From NCBI GenBank assembly GCA_964521665.1, contig CAZFSG010000017.1:1-24772 (forward strand): a stretch of 24,772 bases of DNA, in the 5' to 3' direction. The translations under genes and the position numbers were made by a program. Under the pieces are notes generated by a model. That model was given only the letters and a program-made list of their open reading frames with translations, did not search any database and was not told the origin of the DNA. Numbering within the stretch: position 1 is the stretch's first letter; the number at the start of each line of letters is the position of its first letter. This document shows, one piece after another, positions 13,452-20,905 of the stretch. Source of the DNA: JANXDG01 sp964521665. GTDB taxonomy: Bacteria > Elusimicrobiota > Endomicrobiia > DTEH01.

Positions 13452-15272
13452 ATGATAAAGCCGGAGTGTATAAAAAAATTAAAAGAAGTTGTAGATATTG
13501 TAGAAGTTGTTTCTGAGTATATTCCAAACATCAAACGTGTGGGAAAAAACTATTTTGTTTTATGTCCGTTTCATAGTGAGAAAACACCATCGTTTTCTAT
13601 TTCGCCACATCACAACTTTGTACATTGTTTTGGTTGCAAATATACAGCAGATGCTATAAAGTTTGTCCAAGATATTGAACATATCAATTATTATGAAGCG
13701 GTTGAAAAACTTGCAAAAAAATATAATGTTCAGATAGAATATGTGGATGAAGAACAACAAAAAATTTTAAAAGAAAAATATGATGAAGCACAACTGTTAA
13801 CAGAATTGTTAACAAATGTTGCTGAGGTTTACCATGAAATACTCTTGAATTCAGAAGATGCTGCAGAAGCAAGAAGGTATCTTATTTCCCGTGGTGTTAA
13901 ACAAGAAACAGTTGTAAAATTTAAGTTAGGATATGCTCCTGATGGCGATTTTATATCAAAAAATTATAAATCAATACCTAAACTTGCAAAATACGATTTG
14001 ATAACATTATATAAAGCAGGGATCATAAATTTTTCATCTAAACACAGTGGAATAGAAAAATATGATTATCCATACGACTATTTTAAAGGCAGAATAATTT
14101 TTCCTGTATTTAATCTTGTTGGAAAAGTAGTAGGGTTTGGTAGCAGAATCATCCCTTCTAAAAAAGTTTTTTATTCAGATGGTAACGAACCACCTGTATA
14201 CATTAATTCACCTGAGACACCTGTGTTTCATAAAGGTAATGTTTTGTATGGATTGTTTCAATCTAAAGAATTTATTGCAAAAGAAAAAAGTGTATGTGTT
14301 GTTGAAGGATATATGGATGTGTTAATAATGTTTCAAGAAGGAATAAAAACAGTTGTTGCACCACTTGGTACCGCATTCAGTGAACAACAAGCAAAAATTT
14401 TGAAACGTTTCTGTGAAAAAATATATTTACTATTTGATCCTGATGAAGCAGGTGTTGAAGCAACACTTTCTGCTGCAAAAAGTATTTTTTCTGTAGGAAT
14501 GTATCCTCAAGTTGTACAAATTGAACAAAAAGATCCAGATGAGTATATACTTCAGTACGGTGTCGACCAACTTAAAAATTTGATAACGAATTCTGTATCA
14601 GTAGTTAAACATGTTGTTCAATATTATTCTAAAAACAAGCCACAATTTTCTGTTACAGAAAAAATTTCGTTGTTGAATAAGTTCATTGACATGCTTAATG
14701 TTGTTTCAAATCCAGTGATTAAATCAGAGTTGATCAAAGAGATATCTACTGAACTTAAGATAGATGAAGGAGTTATTCGTTCTGAACAAAGAAAATATAA
14801 TAAGGTTTATGCAAAGTCTGTTGATGTACAAAATGTTATTTCGAATAAACCGTATACTTCTGAAGAAGAACTGTTATGGATATGTATACATTATCCAGAG
14901 GTAATTAACGAAATTGATGATGAAATTTTTTCCCATAACAATATTTATTTAGAAATTTTTAAGACCTTAAAAACATGTTTTTTATCATCAAAAGATATAA
15001 ACGAAGTTGTTTCACAACTTCAACCACCAGCAAAAGATATTGTTATAAGATTAGTTTTTGATACTGATAGAAAAATAAAAATTACTCCTTCTTCGTTAGA
15101 GAAAAAAATTAAAGAATTATTTACAGAAATTTATAAAATAAAAATAAAAAAACGGTATTTAGAACTCAAACCTATTGTTGAAGAGATGTTACAAGAAAAA
15201 GTTGTTTATAACCCTCAGATTATTAACGAGTTTAAACAAATTGTAGAAACATTGAAGCTTGCACGGAGGTAA
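13452..15272 (+). CDS. dnaG: DNA primase
   Basis: A 606-residue DnaG of normal length. The N-terminal zinc ribbon is C38-P-F-H41 ... C59-F-G-C62 in LCPFHSEKTPSFSISP and HCFGC. The catalytic core has YFKGRIIFPVFNLVGKVVGFGSR and a TOPRIM fold with Glu284 (VVEGYMDVL) and Asp328/Asp330 (LLFDPDEAG), which bind the catalytic metals. The C-terminal third is the helical DnaB-interacting domain and is the least conserved part. It makes RNA primers at the replication fork. No Shine-Dalgarno precedes ATG 13452; it starts 19 bp after the NIF3-like stop and is followed 8 bp later by rpoD, so the genes should be co-transcribed. Confidence 0.97.
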   Translation: MIKPECIKKLKEVVDIVEVVSEYIPNIKRVGKNYFVLCPFHSEKTPSFSISPHHNFVHCFGCKYTADAIKFVQDIEHINYYEAVEKLAKKYNVQIEYVDEEQQKILKEKYDEAQLLTELLTNVAEVYHEILLNSEDAAEARRYLISRGVKQETVVKFKLGYAPDGDFISKNYKSIPKLAKYDLITLYKAGIINFSSKHSGIEKYDYPYDYFKGRIIFPVFNLVGKVVGFGSRIIPSKKVFYSDGNEPPVYINSPETPVFHKGNVLYGLFQSKEFIAKEKSVCVVEGYMDVLIMFQEGIKTVVAPLGTAFSEQQAKILKRFCEKIYLLFDPDEAGVEATLSAAKSIFSVGMYPQVVQIEQKDPDEYILQYGVDQLKNLITNSVSVVKHVVQYYSKNKPQFSVTEKISLLNKFIDMLNVVSNPVIKSELIKEISTELKIDEGVIRSEQRKYNKVYAKSVDVQNVISNKPYTSEEELLWICIHYPEVINEIDDEIFSHNNIYLEIFKTLKTCFLSSKDINEVVSQLQPPAKDIVIRLVFDTDRKIKITPSSLEKKIKELFTEIYKIKIKKRYLELKPIVEEMLQEKVVYNPQIINEFKQIVETLKLARR

Positions 15273-15280
15273 GTTTAGAA

Positions 15281-16993
15281 GTGAATAGTAAAAATAAAAT
15301 TGTTAAACATTTAATAGAACTTGCAAAAAAATACGGTTATTTAACTTATAATGACATCAATAAAACTTTTGATGAATACGAATTGGATAAAGATAAAGTG
15401 GACGATTTTGTTGAGATGTTAATGGATATGGGTATTAAAATTATAGAATCTGAAGAAGAAAAAAATTTGTTTAAAGATATCCAAACAACACTATCGGAAG
15501 AAGTTGCCCAAGGCGAACCTTTACGTATGTTTATAAATGAGATTAACAAATACGGCCCAATGGATAGAGAGACAGAGATTGCTATTGCTAAACGAATAAG
15601 AGCAAATGAAGCAAAGTTGTTATCACTAGTTTTAAGTTCGCCTATTGCATTACGTGAGATTAACCACTGGGCTGAACTTGTTAAACAAAAGGAAATGTCG
15701 CCTAAAGAACTTATGAGACGTGGTAGAAAAACACGTAGGTCATTGAAAAAAATGCGTAGAAAACTTTCATCTACAGTAAAAACAGTCAATAAATTAATAA
15801 AAAAATTAGGAAAAATACAACAACAATTAAAAAACAAAAATTTGTCTTTGAAGTTAAAGATGAAGTATCAAAAAGAATTTGAGAAAATAAAGAAAAAAGT
15901 TGTAGATAAAATTAATTCTTTAAAACTTAATACTGAAAAAGTTAAACGGCTGATTAAAAAAACACAGACCGTTACTGACAAGGTTGTACAGTTAATTGAA
16001 GAAAAGAAGAAATATGAACATATTTTTTCAGCAAATTATGAAACTGTCGCAAGATTGTTTAGAAATTTAAAGAGGGGCAAGATTACCCCTGCTCAGTTTA
16101 AACGTATTACAGGCTATAATGTTTCAGCTGCACAAACATTGTTTGCAAATTTTCAAAAAGTACATACAAAATTACTTCAGTATAAAAAAGAACTTAATAT
16201 GACCGAAGAAGAAATTATTGAACTTAATAAACAAATTTATGAAATTAAAAATAAAATTGAAAACGACAAGATGGAAATTATTCAAGTTAATCTTGGTTTA
16301 GCAGTGACGTTTGCAAAAAAGTTTGCTATGTTGACAGGTGCTGATGTTAACGATTTGTTGCAGGAAGGGGCAACTGGTCTTGCAAAAGCAGTTGAGAAAT
16401 TTGAATGGAGAAAAGGATATAAATTCTCAACTTATGCACATTGGTGGATAAGACAAGCAATTAGTAGATACATGGCAGAATATGCTAAAACAATAAGATT
16501 GCCTGTTCATATAAGAGAACTTGTTTCAAAGATGATAAAGGTTTATAAAACATTTAAACAAAAAGAAGATAGCGAAATTACTACAAAAGATTATTCTCGT
16601 ATACTTAAAGTACCACACAAAAAAATTGTTGATACACTTGCAGTATTACCAGAACCGATTTCTGCTGATACACCAAGGGGTGAGGACGAAGATACAACAA
16701 TTCAAGATATTATCCCGGCTGGTGATGATGAACTGCCATTGAATTTGCTTTTAGAAGAACATAAACGCGAAGTTTTAAAAGAAGTAATGGATAAATTTTT
16801 GGATGAGCGTGAACGACAGATATTAAAAATGCGATACGGTTTTGATGGGAAAGAATATACTTTAGAAGAAGTAGGTAGAATATTTAAAATTACAAGGGAA
16901 CGTGTTAGACAAATTGAAGCAAAGGCTATACGTAGGTTAAGAAGTCCTGAAGCGTTAAAGATATTAAGAGAAATTTATCCAGTCAAAGATTAA
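15281..16993 (+). CDS. rpoD: Primary sigma factor (sigma-70)
   Basis: 570 residues starting at GTG 15281, chosen for the ggagg at 15265-15269, which overlaps the last codons of dnaG. Domains in order: region 1.1 (about 5-58), region 1.2 (GEPLRMFINEINKYGPMDRE, 78-97), a Lys/Glu-rich non-conserved insertion (about 125-330, probably coiled coil), region 2 (QVNLGLAVTFAKKF to TIRLPVH, 335-410, with YAHWWIRQAISR for -10 recognition), region 3 (411-490), and region 4 with the helix-turn-helix TLEEVGRIFKITRERVRQIE (527-546). The long insertion is a feature of proteobacterial-type RpoD and is absent from Firmicutes SigA. It directs most transcription, consistent with the TTGACA/TAAAAT promoter seen at 11577. 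Confidence 0.97.
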   Translation: MNSKNKIVKHLIELAKKYGYLTYNDINKTFDEYELDKDKVDDFVEMLMDMGIKIIESEEEKNLFKDIQTTLSEEVAQGEPLRMFINEINKYGPMDRETEIAIAKRIRANEAKLLSLVLSSPIALREINHWAELVKQKEMSPKELMRRGRKTRRSLKKMRRKLSSTVKTVNKLIKKLGKIQQQLKNKNLSLKLKMKYQKEFEKIKKKVVDKINSLKLNTEKVKRLIKKTQTVTDKVVQLIEEKKKYEHIFSANYETVARLFRNLKRGKITPAQFKRITGYNVSAAQTLFANFQKVHTKLLQYKKELNMTEEEIIELNKQIYEIKNKIENDKMEIIQVNLGLAVTFAKKFAMLTGADVNDLLQEGATGLAKAVEKFEWRKGYKFSTYAHWWIRQAISRYMAEYAKTIRLPVHIRELVSKMIKVYKTFKQKEDSEITTKDYSRILKVPHKKIVDTLAVLPEPISADTPRGEDEDTTIQDIIPAGDDELPLNLLLEEHKREVLKEVMDKFLDERERQILKMRYGFDGKEYTLEEVGRIFKITRERVRQIEAKAIRRLRSPEALKILREIYPVKD

Positions 16994-17027
16994 GAATTAA
17001 ATTAAAAACGTAAAAATTTTTAAACTG

Positions 17028-17057
17028 TTGAATTTATAAAGTGTAGTTTTGTATAAA
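17028..17057 (+). promoter_or_regulatory. Possible sigma-70 promoter before rplT
   Basis: TTGAAT (17028-17033), 18 bases, TATAAA (17052-17057), within the 102-bp gap between rpoD and rplT. A predicted start near 17064 leaves a leader of about 30 bases with ggagg at 17081-17085. Confidence 0.45.
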
Positions 17058-17095
17058 CATAAAATTTTTTTATAACTAACGGAGGATATTAAATA

Positions 17096-17482
17096 ATGAG
17101 AGTAAGAAGCGGAGCATATACTCGCAGAAGAAAAAAAGATGTGTTCAAGTTAGCAAAAGGTTATTATGGAAAACTTGGTTCCGCATATCGACAGGCAAAA
17201 CAACAAGTGTTGAGATCTCTTAAGTTTCAGTATATTGATAGGAAGGACCGTAAAGGTGTTTTTAGACGGTTATGGATTACAAGAATTAATGCAGCAGTTA
17301 GACAGTTAGGGTTAAAATATAGCGAATTTATTTTTCTTTTAAAAACTGCAAATGTTAAATTGGATCGCAAAATACTTGCTTATCTTGCTGTTGAAGAACC
17401 TAAAGTTTTTAGCAAAATAGTAGAATTTGTTAAATCGTTTTCTGATAAAAAAAATAAAAACTCAATACAAACTTCTCTATAA
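17096..17482 (+). CDS. rplT: 50S ribosomal protein bL20
   Basis: 128 residues with the L20 pattern: a basic start (MRVRSGAYTRRRKKDVFKLAKGYYG), then SAYRQAKQQVLRSLKFQYIDRKDRKGVFRRLWITRINAAVRQ, then the globular part ending LAVEEPKVFSKIVEFVKSF. bL20 is an early 23S rRNA-binding assembly protein. In many bacteria it follows infC and rpmI; here neither is present, and rpoD precedes it. The last ten residues (KKNKNSIQTSL) extend slightly beyond the usual end. Strong Shine-Dalgarno at 17081-17085. Confidence 0.97.
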   Translation: MRVRSGAYTRRRKKDVFKLAKGYYGKLGSAYRQAKQQVLRSLKFQYIDRKDRKGVFRRLWITRINAAVRQLGLKYSEFIFLLKTANVKLDRKILAYLAVEEPKVFSKIVEFVKSFSDKKNKNSIQTSL

Positions 17483-17503
17483 AAATCTCTGTCCTTTATA
17501 AGA

Positions 17504-18838
17504 ATGAAATCATATGCGTATAAAATTATAATCATGTTTTTTTTATCTTTAATTTTTATAGGTTTTGTTTTATTGTGTTTACCATGGGTTGTAAAACAAA
17601 AAGTTTCGGTTATTGACAGATTGTTTACTGCAACATCTGCAGTGTGTGTTACAGGACTTACTACAGTTGATATATCCTCAACATTTAATTTTTGGGGACA
17701 GTTTATAATAATGTTATTAATCCAATTTGGTGGGTTAGGATATATGTTGTTAGCAAGCATTGTTATAATTTTGTTTGGCAGGATAAGTATTTCACAAAAA
17801 AGTATAGTTGGCGAATCATTAAGTATTTCAGAATTCACTAAAATATCACAAATGACTACTTTAATAAAAAAAATAGTTTTTATGACAATTTTATTTGAAG
17901 TTTTTGGTATGGTAGTTCTACTATTTAAATTTTTCTTTGGTGATAAAATGAATTTTTGGCAAAGTTTATGGTATAGCATATTTCATTCTATAAGTGCGTT
18001 TTGTAACGCAGGATTTAGCCTGTTTAGAGATAACCTTGAAAGATATAAAGATGATATAGTTATAAATTTAATAGTTCCAGTATTAATTATTGCAGGTGGG
18101 TTAGGATTTTTTGTATGGATAAACATAATTCAACATTTTAAAAAGAAAGAAAGTTTATACTTACATACAAAAATTGTTTTGTTAATGACAACAATATTGG
18201 TTATACTGTCGGCTATATTAATTTTTTTGTTAAACCATAAGTTGTTTACATTAAAAGGATTATCTATTAATACACAATTTTTAATAAGTTGGTTTCAATC
18301 AATAACACCGAGAACTGCTGGGTTTAATACTTTTGCAATAAATCAATTTTCAGGTATTACAATACTCCTTATTATAATTCTTATGTTTATAGGAGCATCA
18401 CCTGGTGGTACTGGCGGAGGTATCAAAACTACAACAGCGTTTGTAGTGTTATTAAGTATATATAATTTTCTTCGTAGAGAACACACTGTAAATGTTTTTA
18501 AACGAAGGATTGGTCAAGAAACAGTTATTAAAAGTTTTACAATATTTTTTGTATGTTTTACATATGTGGTGTTTGTTTCTTGTATTATATATTGGATAAA
18601 CAATACGTTTTATTTTCCTAAATTTTCGTTTAAAGAAATTTTTTTTGAAACGACTTCTGCATTTGGCACCGTAGGATTATCTTTAGGTATTACACCATAT
18701 ATTGATAATTATAGCAAAATTTTGTTAATAATAACAATGTTGTTTGGTAGGATTGGCGGTGTTACTCTACTTTCGTTTTTATTAACTAAAGAACCAAAAG
18801 AGATAAAATATATTGAAGAACCAATAGCAGTTGGATAA
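17504..18838 (+). CDS. ktrB: TrkH/KtrB-family potassium uptake channel subunit
   Basis: 444 residues, four M1-P-M2 repeats of the K+ transporter superfamily. The four pore loops are visible, each with the filter glycine: TSAVCVTGLTT, ISAFCNAGFSL, ITPRTAGFNTF and TSAFGTVGLSL. Length and the short N-terminus match KtrB better than the longer TrkH. The segment FIGASPGGTGGGIKTTTAF after the third pore loop is the intramembrane gate typical of Ktr/Trk. It acts in the inner membrane, with the RCK protein encoded directly downstream as gating ring. It starts 21 bp after rplT, without a clear Shine-Dalgarno. Confidence 0.94.
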   Translation: MKSYAYKIIIMFFLSLIFIGFVLLCLPWVVKQKVSVIDRLFTATSAVCVTGLTTVDISSTFNFWGQFIIMLLIQFGGLGYMLLASIVIILFGRISISQKSIVGESLSISEFTKISQMTTLIKKIVFMTILFEVFGMVVLLFKFFFGDKMNFWQSLWYSIFHSISAFCNAGFSLFRDNLERYKDDIVINLIVPVLIIAGGLGFFVWINIIQHFKKKESLYLHTKIVLLMTTILVILSAILIFLLNHKLFTLKGLSINTQFLISWFQSITPRTAGFNTFAINQFSGITILLIIILMFIGASPGGTGGGIKTTTAFVVLLSIYNFLRREHTVNVFKRRIGQETVIKSFTIFFVCFTYVVFVSCIIYWINNTFYFPKFSFKEIFFETTSAFGTVGLSLGITPYIDNYSKILLIITMLFGRIGGVTLLSFLLTKEPKEIKYIEEPIAVG

Positions 18839-18861
18839 TTAAAAGTTTTAAGGAGAAATCT

Positions 18862-19575
18862 ATGGTAGAAGAAAAATTTAAAACTTTTGTAGTAATAGGT
18901 TTAGGTGTTTTTGGTAAACAAGTAGTTCGCCATTTAGCAAAATATAACGTAGATATTATTGGTATAGATAAGGATGAGAAAAAAGTTGAAGAAGTAAAAG
19001 ATTTTTTAAAAGTAGCAATAGTAGGTGATGCAACAGATGTTGCTCAGTTAGAACAAGCAGGTGTTAATGCTCAAGATGTAGATGTGGCAATTGTTGCAAT
19101 TGGTGAAAGTGTAGAATCAAATGTATATGTTTCATTGTTGTTAAAGGAAATAGGTATTAAAAGAGTTTTTTCACGAGCGTTAAATGATCAACATGCAAAC
19201 ATTTTGGCAAAAATAGGTGTTGACAGAGTTGTTTTCCCTGAAGAAGCTGCAGCAAGACAACTTGTTGGAAGTTTGTCATCACCACAAATTCTTGAAATGT
19301 TTGATATTTCTGATGAGTATAGGGTAGTGGAGGTACCAGCACCAAAGGTATTTTTTAATAAAGGGTTGCAGGAATTAGGTGTCAGAACAAAGTATAATGT
19401 CACAATATTAGGAATTAAACGAAGAACACCGTTTGTTAACGATTCTGGTGAAACAGATACTAAAGAAGAGATAATTTTTTTGCCATCTTCTGACGAACAA
19501 ATTTTAGATGGAGACATCCTAATTGTTGGAGGTAAAAATCAAGATATTGAAAAGTTTAAAAAAATAATAGAGTAA
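18862..19575 (+). CDS. ktrA: RCK-domain potassium channel regulator (KtrA/TrkA type)
   Basis: 237 residues. RCK_N Rossmann domain: FVVIGLGVFGKQVVRHLAKYN (GxGxFG) followed by the acidic end of the second strand in IIGIDKDE, then GDATD and ALNDQHANILAKIGVDRVVFPEEAAARQL. RCK_C occupies roughly 135-237 (EYRVVEVPAP... to ILDGDILIVGG). A single RCK unit of this length is the KtrA form, which makes an octameric ring on KtrB and binds nucleotides. Shine-Dalgarno aggaga at 18851-18856. It lies 23 bp after the channel gene. Confidence 0.95.
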   Translation: MVEEKFKTFVVIGLGVFGKQVVRHLAKYNVDIIGIDKDEKKVEEVKDFLKVAIVGDATDVAQLEQAGVNAQDVDVAIVAIGESVESNVYVSLLLKEIGIKRVFSRALNDQHANILAKIGVDRVVFPEEAAARQLVGSLSSPQILEMFDISDEYRVVEVPAPKVFFNKGLQELGVRTKYNVTILGIKRRTPFVNDSGETDTKEEIIFLPSSDEQILDGDILIVGGKNQDIEKFKKIIE

Positions 19576-19581
19576 TGGTTT

Positions 19582-19860
19582 ATGAGTGAACAAAAGAATA
19601 TCGAAGACCTTTTTGAAACAGGAAAATTCTATTTTTTGAACAATAAATATGATGAAGCATTGAAAATTTTTGAACAATTGTTGAAGTTAGAACCAAAAAA
19701 TCCTGAAGTGTATTATCATATTGGACTTATAAAAGAAGCAAAAAATGATTTTTCTGAAGCTAAAAAAATGTTTTTAAAAACTTTGAAATTGCAATCTGAC
19801 CACAAACTTGCAAAAAAACATCTTAATAAACTGCTCGGGATAAATGATGAATCTAAATAA
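19582..19860 (+). CDS. Small TPR-repeat protein
   Basis: 92 residues holding two tetratricopeptide repeats: about 9-42 (FETGKFYFLNNKYDEALKIF, with EPKN at the end) and 43-76 (VYYHIGLIKEAKNDFSEAKK), plus a C-terminal capping helix. There is no signal peptide, so it is likely a cytoplasmic protein-interaction module. It lies 6 bp after ktrA, and its last codons overlap the start of pheS by 17 bases, so it belongs to the operon. A specific partner cannot be inferred. Confidence 0.85.
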   Translation: MSEQKNIEDLFETGKFYFLNNKYDEALKIFEQLLKLEPKNPEVYYHIGLIKEAKNDFSEAKKMFLKTLKLQSDHKLAKKHLNKLLGINDESK

Positions 19861-20890
19861 ACAAAAATTTGAAGAGGTAAAACAACAATGTTTAGAGGAA
19901 CTAAAAACTGCAGATACAATAGAAAAAATAAACAAAGTCAAAACAAAATATTTAGGTAAAAAAGGTGAACTTAAGAAATTATTGCAACAAATTAGTATTT
20001 TGCCATTAGAAGAGAAAAGAGTATTAGGCGAAATTTTTAATAATGTCCGTAAGTGTATAGAAGAAGAAATACAGAAGAAAATTCAAAAGATAAAATTAAA
20101 AGAAGAACGTTCTTATCAGTTAAGCAGAATAGAACTTACCTTACCTGCAGTAAGGTTTCCAATCGGAAAAAAACATCCGTTACAACAAGTCTATGATGAA
20201 ATTAAAGAAGTGTTTTTATCGTTAGGTTTTGACGTTGAAGAAGGTCCTGAAATAGAATTTGAAGATTATAATTTTACATTATTAAACATTCCTTATGACC
20301 ATCCAGCACGGGATATGCAGGATACTCTATATCTTTGCTTACCTGAAACAAATAAAGGAAAAATGTTATTAAGGACACACACATCGCCTGTACAAATACG
20401 TTTGATGTTAAATAAGAAACCACCAATAAAAGCTATCATGCCAGGAAGAGTTTATAGACACGAAAATTTAGATGCAGCGCATCTATTTAATTTTCATCAA
20501 GTTGAAGGGTTAATGGTAGATAAAAATGTTACATTACCTGACCTTAAAGGTGTGTTGATATATTTTGTGAAATCAATTTTTGGTTCTGATATAAGTTTTA
20601 GGTTCAGACAATCATATTTTCCATTTACAGAACCGTCATTAGAAATGGATATAGAATGTTTAGTTTGTAGAGGTAAAGGATGTAGTGTATGTAAAAACAG
20701 TGGATTTGTAGAAGTTTTAGGTTGTGGTATGGTTCATCCGCAAGTGTTGTTAAATGTTGGAATAAATTATGAAGAATATACAGGTTTTGCATTTGGATTA
20801 GGAATTGAACGAATAGCAATGTTGAAGTTTAAAATTGATGATATCCGATTATTTTACGAAAATGATATAAGATTTATTACACAATTTTGA
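19844..20890 (+). CDS. pheS: Phenylalanyl-tRNA synthetase alpha subunit
   Basis: Up to 348 residues. An N-terminal coiled-coil arm (about 1-90) is followed by the class II core. Motif 2 is RVYRHENLDAAHLFNFHQVEG; the phenylalanine pocket has FPFTEPSLEMDIEC; motif 3 is GFAFGLGIERIAML. The bacterial Cys-rich loop CRGKGCSVCKNSGFVEVLGCGM is also present. Two adjacent ATGs (19844 and 19847) are possible starts; both lie within the end of the TPR gene. With PheT it forms the cytoplasmic heterotetramer that charges tRNA-Phe. Confidence 0.97.
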   Translation: MMNLNKQKFEEVKQQCLEELKTADTIEKINKVKTKYLGKKGELKKLLQQISILPLEEKRVLGEIFNNVRKCIEEEIQKKIQKIKLKEERSYQLSRIELTLPAVRFPIGKKHPLQQVYDEIKEVFLSLGFDVEEGPEIEFEDYNFTLLNIPYDHPARDMQDTLYLCLPETNKGKMLLRTHTSPVQIRLMLNKKPPIKAIMPGRVYRHENLDAAHLFNFHQVEGLMVDKNVTLPDLKGVLIYFVKSIFGSDISFRFRQSYFPFTEPSLEMDIECLVCRGKGCSVCKNSGFVEVLGCGMVHPQVLLNVGINYEEYTGFAFGLGIERIAMLKFKIDDIRLFYENDIRFITQF

Positions 20891-20905
20891 TATGGTGAAA
20901 TATAT

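Noticed and set aside
17011..17022. Palindrome taaaaattttta after rpoD as a terminator
   Set aside because: It is an A/T palindrome without a loop or G-C pairs, expected by chance in this composition.
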